This document shows positions 46,600 through 55,934 of a stretch of DNA of 64,000 bases, in pieces. The notes beneath the pieces were generated by a model. The model did not search any database. It was given only the letters and a program-made list of their open reading frames with translations, and was not told where the DNA came from. The DNA lies in NCBI GenBank assembly GCA_012656075.1, contig JAAKBF010000100.1:1-64000 (forward strand), written 5' to 3'. The position numbers and the translations under genes were made by a program. Each line of letters begins with the position of its first letter. The first letter of the stretch is position 1. The stretch comes from Phytophthora hibernalis. Its lineage: Eukaryota > Oomycota > Peronosporomycetes > Peronosporales > Peronosporaceae.

Positions 46600-47638
46600 A
46601 GTATAACTTTACGGTGGAGTACAAGCCAGGAAAGCAGAATGTCCTCGCGAACGCACTTTCCCGACGTCCGGACTACGAGCTGGCGCACGTGGCGTACCTC
46701 GAGTCTCCGCTCTATGAGCTTCTGCGAGAAGCGTATACGGAGGACGAAGATCTGGCCGATCTCGTTAAGGCACTCGGTACACCGAAGACAGCTGTGAATC
46801 AAACTGCTCGGCAGCTCTCGTGGTTGCACCGCTACTCGCTGGAAGACGGTCTTCTCTATTACCAAGTCGATGAAGGCGACGAGCCTCGAATAGCCGTGCC
46901 TAACGACGAGGACTTGCGGCATCGCGTCCTCTACGAGGGACACGACATGCCGCTCAGCGGCCATCTTGGACGTGAGAAGACGTACACGTCGGTGGCGCGC
47001 AACTTCTGGTGGCCTCACATGTACAAGTGGTTGCGTAAGTACGTGCAGACGTGTGAGACGTGCCAACGTGTGAAACCTACTACTCCCTCGTCGTCGGCTC
47101 CTTTGATGAGCTTGCCGGGGCCGGCCGATTGCTGGCGCTCGGTGAGCATGGACTTCATCCTCGAGCTTTCGGCGGATGCGCGCGGCCACACTGGCGTCCT
47201 GGTCTTCTTTTGCCGTCTCAGCAAGATGGTGCGACTAGCCGCGGTGAAGAAGAGTGCAACGGTGCCACAAGCGGCTCAACTATTTGTCGACAATGTATTT
47301 CGACATAATTGCCTTCCGGATGCGTTCATCAGCGATCGGGACCCCGCTTCGTCTCACACTTCTGGAAACATTTGTTCCGTCTTCTCGGGACGAGATTGGA
47401 CATGTCCACGGCGGATCATCCGCAGACAGACGGTCAAACCGAGCGGGTGAACCGCGTGTTAGAAGATGTGTTGCGCAGCGTCTGCGCCGAAGAACCCACG
47501 AAGTGGAGCACGCTGCTGCCGCAGGTGGAGTTCGCGCTGGAGAATGCTGTGCATTCGTCGACGGGTTTACCCCATTCTACGTTGACGGGCTGTGCCACCC
47601 GCGTACGCCTCTGTCGTTACCTCCGGCTTCGAATTTGA
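46600..47638 (+). pseudogene. Integrase (zinc finger and catalytic core) of the gypsy element
   Basis: The end of RNase H (EYNFTVEYKPGKQNVLANAL) leads into the HHCC zinc finger (H-MPLSGHLGREKT ... CETCQRVK) and the catalytic core with Asp in WRSVSMDFILE and in CLPDAFISDRDP. The frame shifts near 47345; the third acid sits in HPQTDGQTERVNRVLEDVL in the next frame. All DDE residues are present across the two frames. It would insert the element's cDNA; disrupted here by the shift. Confidence 0.85.
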
Positions 47639-47746
47639 GTGGGGAGAGGCTGACGCCGAAGAAGATCCGCGGGGCCTTAAAGGCCTGCGTCCGTCCGTCA
47701 AACGGAACCTGTTGGCGTTCATCGAGACTGGTGAAGCCGTAAGACA

Positions 47747-48727
47747 ATGCGTCCGGGACGCTATGGCTGCTGCTCAAGACACACAGAAGGAAACAGTGAT
47801 CACCATGGGCGGAGGAACGTGAACGTGTTTGAACTTGGGGACCAGGTCCTATTAAACGCTAAAAATCTCCCTATGCAGGCGGTCACTACGGTGGGCAGCA
47901 CGAAGCTTCGTCCAAGGTTCGTGGGGCCGTTCACGGACATTGGGGTCCCCGGAAACGCGTACACGTCGGACCTGCCGTCGGCTATGGCCACGCACCCGAC
48001 GTTCTACGTGGGCCTTATCAAGCCCTATCACCAGACCGATGCGAATGACTCTGAGAGTCCGACGGATTCGCGAAGTGACGAAAGGCGTTCGCCATCATCT
48101 GCATCATGTCCTGCGGAGGAACAGTCGCAGCAGGTGGAGCAGCTGCTGGGGGCGAAGCAGTCGGAGGAGCACGGCTCTCCACCGCCTCGACGCGAGAGTA
48201 GAGGTCGAGGAGCCACCCAAAGTGCTTCTGAAGCTCTGCACGGTCATTCGCGACAGCCCTCTCGCTCTCCGAGCATCGATAGAACGCGTGTCGGAGGTCC
48301 TCGCTCAGGCGATCGATCTGCCGCTGGCGATCACCCGTACTGCGTTCGAGCTGAGTCACGCTTGGATCCAAGTAATTCACAGCCGACTCAACGGAGTACA
48401 GAGACCCTCGCAGGGCCACTACGTCAGTCCCCTTCGACTCCAAGAGCCGTTGGCAACCCTCCACCGCAGTCACGAGCATCGTGTGATGAGAATAGCCAAC
48501 ATGCGCTGGAGCGCGCGACACCGACGCGTGATGCGGAGCGTCCCGATCCGTCGACGCGTCCGTTGTGTTCCCCGCGCCGCGGGTGTAGTGGTCACTACCA
48601 ATACCTGGTGAAGTGGCGCGGCTATCCAGAGGATCAAAGCACGTGGGAGGCTAGTAGCCGTCTCTCGAAGGACTGCGCCGACATCGGGCCCGCTTATGAC
48701 CGCTTCCCTGGGGCCGGTCGGCGCTAA
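47747..48727 (+). pseudogene. Integrase C-terminus and chromodomain
   Basis: One open frame of about 326 codons. It starts with the integrase C-terminal SH3-like/GPY-type segment (NVFELGDQVLLNAKN, KLRPRFVGPFTDIG, HPTFYVGLIKPYHQ). A roughly 180-residue low-complexity Ser/Arg/Pro spacer follows, and it ends in a chromodomain, YQYLVKWRGYPEDQSTWEAS (48594-48655), whose Y/W/W aromatic residues bind methylated histone tails in this family. The chromodomain likely steered insertion to heterochromatin. The frame is detached from the upstream integrase core by the shifts. Confidence 0.8.
48018..48479 (-). CDS. Antisense ORF with coiled-coil character, opposite the chromodomain spacer
   Basis: The minus-strand frame from the ATG at 48479 gives YSVESAVNYLDPSVTQLERS, DRQRQIDRLSEDLRHAFYRC and ERAVANDRAELQKHFGWLLD, a regular amphipathic helical pattern. 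A Pro/Ala linker and MMQMMANAFRHFANPSDS follow. It lies exactly opposite the low-complexity spacer between integrase and chromodomain on the other strand. No known family. It may be a genuine antisense element gene or a by-product of plus-strand codon composition; the helical regularity favours the former. Confidence 0.4.
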   Translation of the reverse strand: MLVTAVEGCQRLLESKGTDVVALRGSLYSVESAVNYLDPSVTQLERSTGDRQRQIDRLSEDLRHAFYRCSESERAVANDRAELQKHFGWLLDLYSRVEAVESRAPPTASPPAAAPPAATVPPQDMMQMMANAFRHFANPSDSQSHSHRSGDRA

Positions 48728-48827
48728 CCGCGCCAAGAACACTGAACGGTTCTACCGGCTGCGACTGCCATGACGTCTGGATCGTCTGCACAACCTCCTC
48801 GAGGATAATACTCGGGGTGGGCTTCGA

Positions 48828-50347
48828 TCACTCAAGATATCGGTTGCGCCACTGGCCGTTCACGATGGACTTCGCCATGCGGAAGCGAAGGCGCCCTTGG
48901 GCCAGCCAGTCGATGCGATAGGGCGAGTCCGTGAACTCGGGCAAGGGGTATCCCAAGTGATGCAGCCAGCCTGTGAACTCGCCTTCGTAAGACTGACGGG
49001 CGAGGCCCGTGTCGTCATGAAGGACGACGGGACACTCGTCGTAGTGTTGCACTTACCCGGCTCCCGACTCTGTCGAAGGTACTCGCGATACTCCCGTACG
49101 GGCCAGTATCGCAGCGCGAGCAGCTGCTCCTTGTTTCGAGGTGCCGCTGGCTCGTGATCGTGCTTCGAGGTTCGCCGCTGCGCAGCAGCCTCCCTCACAT
49201 CGCGGTCGCGATCGTGAAGGTGCTGGTGGTTGTCGGGCTGAAGCAGTTCCTCGGGTACGTCATCACCGTCGCCGACGTTGGAGATGACTTGGGTTTCCCG
49301 CTTGGTGCCTTCAGCAGCAGCACGTGCGACAGCAGTAGCACTACGAGGCGTTGCAGGACTCCCTGGATGGAGACCCCGCTGCTGCTCTGTGAGCTTGGGT
49401 GAAGTGCTTGGTTCGTCTACCTCGTCCGACTCCAGATCCGACTCGCCGTAGTCTACCTCGTCCGAGGCATCCTCCTCCGAGCGGCGCTTCGCGTCACTTG
49501 TCGAGACCGGCTCGGGTTTGCGATCGGTAGCTGACGCAGCGTCCTTGGGTGCGTCGCTGGTCTGCTTCGCAGTCGCCAAGTGTGACTTGTCGTCGCCGGC
49601 TTCGGAGGGCTTGTCGCCGTCAGCCTTGGGTGCCTCGCCGTCGCCGTTAGTGGCTTCGTCGCTGTCCCTCGGGACTTTGGAAGCTTGACCGTCATCACCA
49701 GCAGCTCTATGATCATCATAGTCGCTGTCCGAAGCTTTGTCGTCATGATCCGGAACTTTGGAAGTCGTTGCCGTCGCTGCCGTCGTTACCGTCGGCGCGC
49801 CCGTATCTCCCGGTCCTGGAGATTTGCCGTCTTGCTGTTCAGGGCTGTCGTCGCCGAGGATGAGGTTCGGGTTCGGCTCGCCGTCGGAGTCCGACTCGCC
49901 ATCGCTGTCGTCGCTGCCGCCTTCGTATGGACCGGGCAGGGTGACTTCGGTGCGCTTCCTGCTGGACCGGGATCTGGTCGCAGCAGGCTTTGACCTGCGG
50001 TCGGGCTTCTTGGAAGCTTTCTCCTGAGGCCGATGCGGCTTCTTCGCCGCTCTTCGTCTTGGTGTCGGCGGCGCGTAGCACCTTGGGGTCAGCGCGCTTT
50101 GGCATCGCAAGTGGTGCTGGTCTTGGACTGGTGCCCGGTGGGCGTCTTGGGTTCTCGGCGGGTGTTCGCTCGGGTGCAAGTTGCGGAATGAGGCGTCGCC
50201 TGCGCAGTTCGCTGGATTTCCCCTGGGACAAGGTGCTTCCCGTTTGGGTGTGGGAGGGTGTAATGGGGCCACTTGACAGGGGCGACCATTGTTCTCTGTA
50301 GTGTGGTCCACACCATTGGTGCCCGCCACACGCGTGGTGTGCGGCAC
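48828..50347 (-). CDS. Long antisense ORF (~495 codons), acidic and disordered, frameshifted at its end
   Basis: Open on the minus strand from 50347 (no nearby ATG; it opens with GTG) to 48860. The N-terminal half is Pro/Lys/Arg-rich; the middle is strongly acidic (GGSDDSDGESDSDGEPNPNL, DASDEVDYGESDLESDEVDE). The end becomes globular-looking: LLALRYWPVREYREYLRQSR. That protein-like character then continues in a different frame (HYDECPVVLHDDTGLARQSY, FTGWLHHLGYPLPEFTDSPY, stop 48828), implying a frameshift near 49050. It lies between the chromodomain and the 3' end of the gypsy element, in reverse orientation. The family is unknown to me. Confidence 0.45.
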
Positions 50348-50508
50348 GTCAAGGACTTAAGTAGAACTTCAGTTGTACTTAAGCAGTACTTCAGTTGTAT
50401 TAAAGCAGTACATCAAATGGGTTGACCCCATTTGTACAGATCAGATTAGAATGGGATTCAGTATGCAGATAGTTAGCAGTACAACAGCGTCCTTAATATA
50501 AGTCAGTT

Positions 50509-50628
50509 TAACTCTAACCCGGAAGTTCGCAAGTCAATTGGTACTCGGTACCATGTTGGACAGGAAGGCCAGGCCTTTGCAAGCTTACAGCAGGAACGCC
50601 AGGCGTCGGTTGTGGTTACCGCGTTAAC
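50509..50628 (+). repeat. Second copy of the gypsy leader
   Basis: TAACTCTAACCCGGAAGTTC through CAGGAACGCCAGGCGTCGG matches 43168-43285 with a few substitutions and one short indel. The similarity stops just after GTGGTTACC. Directly downstream is copia-type coding sequence, so this copy marks the stump of another gypsy element or a recombination junction. Confidence 0.9.
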
Positions 50629-50639
50629 GCTTTCTCTAA

Positions 50640-51195
50640 AGCTGAGGTGCGTGTGACCCCGTCACACGCGGTACCTGCAGGACACGAAGGACCGCAAGAT
50701 TGGGATGCGTGTCGAGGCGACTGGTGGACATCGGATCGGGGTCGAGAGCTGGAGCGATGCGGACTTCGCCTCCGACAAGGGCGACAGGAAGTCTGCCACT
50801 GGCGGAGTTGTGCCCATGGACGGAGCTATCGTTCAGTGGATCTGCAAGAAGCAGACTGGTGTCTCGCTCTCCACTATGGAGGCTGAGTTCACCTCGGCTT
50901 CCCACGTCGGACGGGAGATGCTCGGATTGCGGGAGATCGTGCGCGAGCTGGAGTTCGAGGTGGTGCAACCCATGCACATGGACAACCAAACTGCCATCAA
51001 GCAGTTGGAGTCTGAGAGAGCATGGCGAGTGCCAATCACGTCGACATCCGGATCAAATTTGTCTGCGACTTCGCGAGAAATGGGATCGTTAAACTCAAGT
51101 AGATGGAGTCTCGCCTGATGATGGCGGATCTCCTAACAAAGGCGCTTCCAGCACCTAGGATGACCGAGCTGCGCGGGGTCTTCAGCTTAAAGTAG
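50640..51195 (+). pseudogene. Ty1/copia RNase H C-terminal fragment
   Basis: Reads WSDADFASDKGDRKSATGGV, CKKQTGVSLSTMEAEFTSAS and HMDNQTAIKQLE, the hallmark copia RNase H (DADWAxDxxDRKSxSGyvf ... KKQxxvaLSSxEAEy ... DNqsAI). After a shift near 51010 the next frame continues into IRIKFVCDFARNGIVKL and SRLMMADLLTKALPAP, the usual end of copia pol, stopping near 51193. The whole upstream polyprotein is absent. Confidence 0.85.
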
Positions 51196-51576
51196 GCGTA
51201 GCAGGCGACGCCCGAGTAGGAGAGTTAGAACTACGCCTGTAACCCAGGCGTAACTCGCGTATGACCGCGGTTCGGTCACCGGTTTTGACCGCCACTCTCC
51301 GGATGGTGAGCTTGGGACGACACGGATGGCTGCAAGCTGGAAGCAGGTAACGTGTTAGCTAGAGTCGTCTTCACTTCTCAATACACAACGGTATTGCCAA
51401 CAACTTACAGCAACCAAAAATAGCTATGTACGCTGTTAGCATGCGTTTCCTCCATTTTCAATGTATTTGACCAATGAGCATCAGCGGTTCGATTGAGGCC
51501 AATTTTGTAAATTTGGCCAACAATTCTGCACTCTTTTCGCCTGTCACATTCGCTGTCGTACCACCGAACGCTGAAA
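51196..51576. other. Probable copia 3' remnant and MRS2 upstream region
   Basis: The first 200 bp follow the copia stop directly, as a 3' LTR would (GTAGGCGTAGCAGGCGACGC onwards), but no second LTR exists in the window to compare. From about 51400 the sequence becomes ordinary gene-proximal DNA; the promoter of the Mg2+ channel gene must lie here. Confidence 0.4.
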
Positions 51577-53210
51577 ATGCCGACGAACGCAGGAGCGCGG
51601 TCCTCCTCTTCGTCGCGGACGTCCGTCACTGGTGTCATGGAGCCCGTCATCGCAGACAACAGGAGCCCCGACAGCAACTACCACCGCATCGACCTGTGCA
51701 CGACGGACCCGACGGAGCTGAGCGGCGCCAGTTCGCCCGGCGTCAGTTCGCTCAAGCGGTTCGCGTGCCAGTTCGACCCTGGCACCCGCAACGGACGCGT
51801 ACTCGTGCTGCTTTTCGACTGCAACGGAGAATCGGAGTTCAAGGAGATGAGCCGACTGGACGTGCTGCGGATGACACAGCAGGTGGCGCTGCCCAAGGAG
51901 GAGGAGCCTGAGGAGGTCAACGCGTCAACGGATGCCGCTGGGCTGCCACTGCGACGACTGGGCAGTATAGGAATCAAGGGCCGACGAGCCAGTATGAGTG
52001 TCATGCGGGGAGACGGAGGTCTGGAGGGACCCAACTACGCCACAGTCTGCGACGTTCAGGTGGGTGGGTTGCTAGGAGCGCTGAAGGAGAGGAGGCGTTT
52101 TGGTGACTTTCTTTGCTGTATTCTAGCGAGTGCATGCACGAGACATTCGACGAATGGAGAATGCGTTCTCAGTATCGAATGAGCCGTCGATCATTATCCG
52201 GAAGCAGGCGATCCTCATCAGTGCTGGTAAGGAGGTTGAAGACTGGCGATCTACTTGTTGTGCTAGGAAACTAATCAGTACTGTAACTTGCAGACCCACT
52301 GCGCGCGATTGTGATGCGAGATGTATGCCTGGTGTACGTTCCCGACGGAGCCGACAGTCTTTTGTCGATCCTCAAAGACCAGTTCAGCCAGACGGCGAGA
52401 GAGAACGCCGATGCACCCTACGAGTTCAGGTCAGTACAGACACTTCTGCATGTCTGGGTGCGTGTGTGTACTGAGGTACGATGATGTTTGATGTTGTGTA
52501 GGGCACTGGAGGCGCTGCTGGCAACCCTGGCGCGGTATTTCCAAGCAGACTATGGAAAGCTCTCTCCCATCGTGATCTCTGCGTTGGATCGACTGGTGCA
52601 AGGAAACCTTCATGCGCGCGAGCTGGAGACTCTGCGTGAATTCAAGAACACGATGAATGAGTTCGAGTCGCAAGTGGACGGTGTGCGCCGCGTGTTGATG
52701 GAGCTGCTGGACAACGAGGAAGATCTTCGCTTGCTGTACCTTACCAAGCTCCACGAAGACCCCAGTCTTCTAACGGACCTGTACAGCTTTGACTCCGAAG
52801 AAGCTGAAGTGCTGATTGAGAATTATCTGCAAGACATTTTCTCAACTCGCACGAAGGCGGACTTGATGCAGCATCGAATCACGAACACGGAAAGTTTGGT
52901 GATGCTGAAACTCGACTCGATGCGAAACTACTTGCTCCGGGTAGACCTTGTGTTTTCGCTGGTGATGATCAGTCTTTCTGTCGGCACACTGCTTGCTGGA
53001 GTATTTGGCATGAACCTGGCGTCGGGAGTGGAAGAGGCCTGGGGCTGGTTCTGGGGCGTTGTGATCAGTTGTGTTGCTGCTTTCATCGTTATCACGGTTA
53101 TGGGGATTCTGTTTTCAAGCAGAAAGGAGTGCTGCAGCTTTAAGCAGATTACAGTACTCTTGTCCTCCCTTCTAGAAGAAAATGAAACATGCTTGTTTAA
53201 TTTGTCGTGA
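51577..53210 (+). CDS. MRS2: Mrs2/CorA-type magnesium channel
   Basis: Four exons: 51577-52059, 52127-52226, 52294-52429, 52502-53210; introns of 67, 67 and 72 bp, all GT-AG, phases 0, 1 and 0/2-consistent; 475 residues. After a roughly 130-residue hydrophilic N-terminus the family pattern begins: VHARDIRRMENAFSVSNEPS, IIIRKQAILISA, DPLRAIVMRDVCLVYVPDG, ALEALLATLARYFQADYG, LLDNEEDLRLLYLTKL. Two membrane helices close the protein (about VFSLVMISLSVGTLLAGVFG and WFWGVVISCVAAFIVITVMG), with the Mg2+-selectivity signature GMN straight after the first. Pentameric inner-membrane or vacuolar/plasma-membrane Mg2+ uptake is the family role; no clear mitochondrial presequence is seen. It converges with TFIIE-beta, 50 bp between stops. 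Complete and apparently functional. Confidence 0.95.
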
Positions 53211-53260
53211 ACCGTTCGTTTGTTGGTCGCCACGATGCTCTGCTACAGACAACACAGCAA

Positions 53261-54940
53261 CTACTTCTTGTCAAACTTGACAGCACCAAGAGTGAATTGT
53301 TCCTGGCTGCCCTTCGCCAAAATCTCGCCGAGTTTCGTGCCAATAAGATGGTGGTTCGTGATTTTGATATCGCGCTGCTTGCGAGGACGGTTCTTCTTCT
53401 TGTCCTCCTTCAGACGGCGCTTCATTTGGCGGCGATTGGCATCAACCTTCGCTTGCGTTGTCAGACCAGCTTGGACCAGCTTCTTCTCGAACTCAGCGCG
53501 ATCCGAAGGCCACGTTCGCAGAGTATCGCGCCACAACTGACGGATATCATTCGAGCAGCCTGAAGAAAATGGCACACAGCGCACAGTCAGATTCCGTCTA
53601 CATGTAGAGCATCGAGATCATACTACAAAAAACCGTTGTCTGGCGCTGCATCGTACCGTGCTTCACCATCTGAAACTTGGGACCACGCCTAGGCAAAAGA
53701 TCCCAGCGATCACTGCTTGCTACGTTTCGCCTCTTTGCGTCAGGAAATGGAACATCCATGGGGAGGTGTTCCTTGTCGAACTTGAACATGTACCTGCAGA
53801 TCCATAACATTAAATTAGTCGAGAATAAGGGTCAGCTCCCAACAGAAGACGCACTTGATCTTCTTCGATACGTTGGGATCACGCGTTGACGACACGCTCT
53901 TGGTCGCCATTCCAGCAAATGGCGCCGGGCGGGTTGTACTGGAGCTCTAACAACACCGAAAGGCGACAGCATTTGTTATATAACTCTCAGCAAGCCGACA
54001 ACGTTGAAGCAGGACTCTACCTTGACAGCCGCCGATACACGGAACCAGTTATCTCCAACACGGAACGCATCACCGCGACGGATTTCGTCAGTAATATCTT
54101 GGCTAGAGTGGGCCAAGTAGCTGCCAGCTTCCACTGTAGAGACCCCAGAGAGGTCCACGAGGAACGTGGCTCCGCGGGAATAGTACACTTCTGCACCCTT
54201 GTCTGCGTTCTTGAGGCAAATGATTTCTCCCGTGCGCGACAGCTCCTTGAGATCGTCTTCCACGCCGACGTAGCAGTCGATCAAGTCTTCAAGAGGCATG
54301 CCCTCAGGAATCTACACTCGACAGATTCAATCAGCTCTCACAATACAACCAGGACCTCAAACTCCAAGACGCACTCGGTCGATGATTTTGAGTAGCTGCA
54401 TCCGGTTCTTGATGTCATATTTGGCCTAAAAGCACGTAAGAAACAAGAAACAATGAGCAATCCAGGCTATCAGTTCAATTCAGCGTCCCCCTCACCTGGT
54501 ATGCGTATTGTCCTCCCTGGATTCGAACTTTCGGGTTGTTCTTCAGCCGCTGCTCCACTTGGTCGTCCATAGTGAGGTCCTGTCAAAAGCACATGAGCTC
54601 TCTACTCCCCCAGAGTCTCAACTGCAGTCACGTACGACGCCCGTGTACTTGAAAATGTCCGTCACAGCCACCGCCTTGTGCATGGGGACTTTGCGTAGAT
54701 ACTCGAGGATCTTGTACACCTTGGCGCCGTCATTCTTGGGCACGGACGACGCGTCCACTGCGTAGAGCAAGAGTCAGTCGGCTACTAGCGACAGAACGAG
54801 GTCTGCTGAGGCAGTGCAAAAGGAGGAGAAGAGAGCGACGTACCTTCGGACACCACCGACTCTGTTGTCGCCTTGGCGGGGACCACAGCGGGCGCCGCGT
54901 CCGCCGCTTGCTGCGACCCGTACGCCAAGTTGCGCCACAT
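53261..54940 (-). CDS. TFIIE-beta (GTF2E2/TFA2): Transcription initiation factor TFIIE, beta subunit
   Basis: Eight exons on the minus strand: 54940-54844, 54757-54636, 54579-54496, 54425-54363, 54311-54021, 53946-53855, 53793-53657, 53559-53261. Seven GT-AG introns of 51-97 bp; all phases agree, 394 residues. First winged helix: GAKVYKILEYLRKVPMHKAV, KNNPKVRIQGGQYAYQ, then AKYDIKNRMQLLKIIDRVRL. Second: IPEGMPLEDLIDCYVGVEDD, KELSRTGEIICLKN. The C-terminal part has DIRQLWRDTL, then a basic tail (NRRQMKRRLKEDKKKNRPRK) and ITNHHLIGTKL, as in other eukaryotes. TFIIE recruits and regulates TFIIH at Pol II promoters. Divergent from REV7. Intact. Confidence 0.93.
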
Positions 54941-55035
54941 TGTCAATGACTGAAACTGTAGCAAATGAAAAATAGCTAATTACAGGTTTTAGTCTAAAAT
55001 TTAGACGTATTATTTTAATAAGTTTAGTATTAGAA
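54941..55035. promoter_or_regulatory. 95-bp bidirectional promoter, TFIIE-beta / REV7
   Basis: Only 95 bp separate the two start codons. The interval is AT-rich and centred on GTCTAAAATTTAGAC (54992-55006), a 7-bp inverted repeat around one base that could be a factor-binding site. I see no canonical TATA box placed convincingly for either gene; 5' UTRs must be very short. Confidence 0.6.
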
Positions 55036-55855
55036 ATGGAGACGGATCGACCCAAGGCGAACGCGATGGAGACGCTGACGGACCTCGTGCTTGAGTTCGT
55101 CGAGGCGGCAGTGCACGAATTTCTGTAGGTGGATTCTATCTCAATAGATGTCATCAATTGAGCTGACTTTTGACTTTAGGTTTGCCTGGCATGTTTATCC
55201 GAGAGGTGCGTTCTGTGGACCTGAGCGCGGTAGACTTGTATCGTTGATTGATCTCTGTGGCTGCTTTGTAGAAGCTTTTGAGCTGCGGGTGCTGTACAAT
55301 GTGCCGATGCACATGAGTCGCCATCCGTTGTTGTGCGAGTACGTGCACTCCATGCTGGCTGGTTGCCGCACGTGGCTAATGAGAGGAGAACTGGAGAAGC
55401 TCTGCGTCATCCTCCTCTCGAAGGAAGGACGCACAATTGAGACGTTGGTGGTCGAGCCGGGCTGGAGTGCAGCCTTCATTGAAGCTGCAGCTGCAGCCGC
55501 AGACGAAGACCAGCCGCTGCCTTTGGTGCAGCTTGAAGAGGCTTTTCGAGCAGGAATGGTGGCGTTAGTAGCAACTCCAGTGACTAATGAGATGAACCAG
55601 ACGGACAGCAACAACCAGCCACACACGTTTCGCATCTTGGCTCAGACGGTGGAAGACGCTGTCACCCAAGCAACTTCAGTCGACGAAAACAACGCCGCGA
55701 ACTCGTGGGTGACGGCCGATCCGTTCTGGTTCGAGGACCAGAGGAAGCCGAAAGAGATTTTCCCTCTCAAGACCATCCAGTCCCAAGTCTCGCCCATCCG
55801 ACTCAACGTCTACTTGGAGAAGCAGCAGACAGCAGCAGTGACCGACGTCAAATAG
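55036..55855 (+). CDS. REV7: REV7/MAD2L2-like HORMA-domain protein
   Basis: Three exons: 55036-55124, 55180-55205 (26 bp), 55272-55855; introns of 55 and 66 bp; 232 residues. Spliced order follows REV7: METLTDLVLEFVEAAVHEFL, FAWHVYPREAFELRV, LYNVPMHMSRHPLLCEYVH, EKLCVILLSKEGRTIETLVV, then PLKTIQSQVSPIRLNVYLEK. Human MAD2L2 has the same landmarks (YPVGIF, YNVPVQMSCHP, LDKEHRPVEKFVF, PLKTM). Without removing intron 2 the frame stays open but inserts 22 unrelated residues, so the splice is chosen on homology. REV7 bridges REV3 and REV1 in translesion synthesis and acts in break-repair choice. Shares a promoter with TFIIE-beta. Confidence 0.9.
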
Positions 55856-55934
55856 ATGGCTACATCTTATTCGTACTTAATGCGTCACTTTGATTTCAGT
55901 ACTCCAGTCTGAATTTTGCGCGGCAGACGTAAAT

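Larger units (their letters stand above)
43168..50508 (+). mobile_element. Decayed Ty3/gypsy retrotransposon with chromodomain
   Basis: Gene order on the plus strand is leader, gag, protease, reverse transcriptase, RNase H, integrase, chromodomain, the order that defines Ty3/gypsy (here the chromovirus type). Nearly every domain boundary has a frameshift, so no polyprotein can be made. A 118-bp leader at 43168-43285 recurs at 50509-50628, but the sequences before the two copies differ, so I cannot place a matching pair of LTRs. The 50347-50508 stretch, with repeated CAGTTGTACTTAAGCAGTAC-like words, may be LTR material. Two antisense ORFs lie in the 3' part. Confidence 0.75.

Noticed and set aside
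46443..47189. Minus-strand ORF of about 248 codons opposite RNase H/integrase
   Set aside because: It is a shadow of the conserved integrase and RNase H reading frames on the plus strand.
43168..50508. A matched pair of gypsy LTRs
   Set aside because: The leader is duplicated at both ends, but sequences upstream of the two leader copies do not match each other, so I cannot support LTR coordinates.
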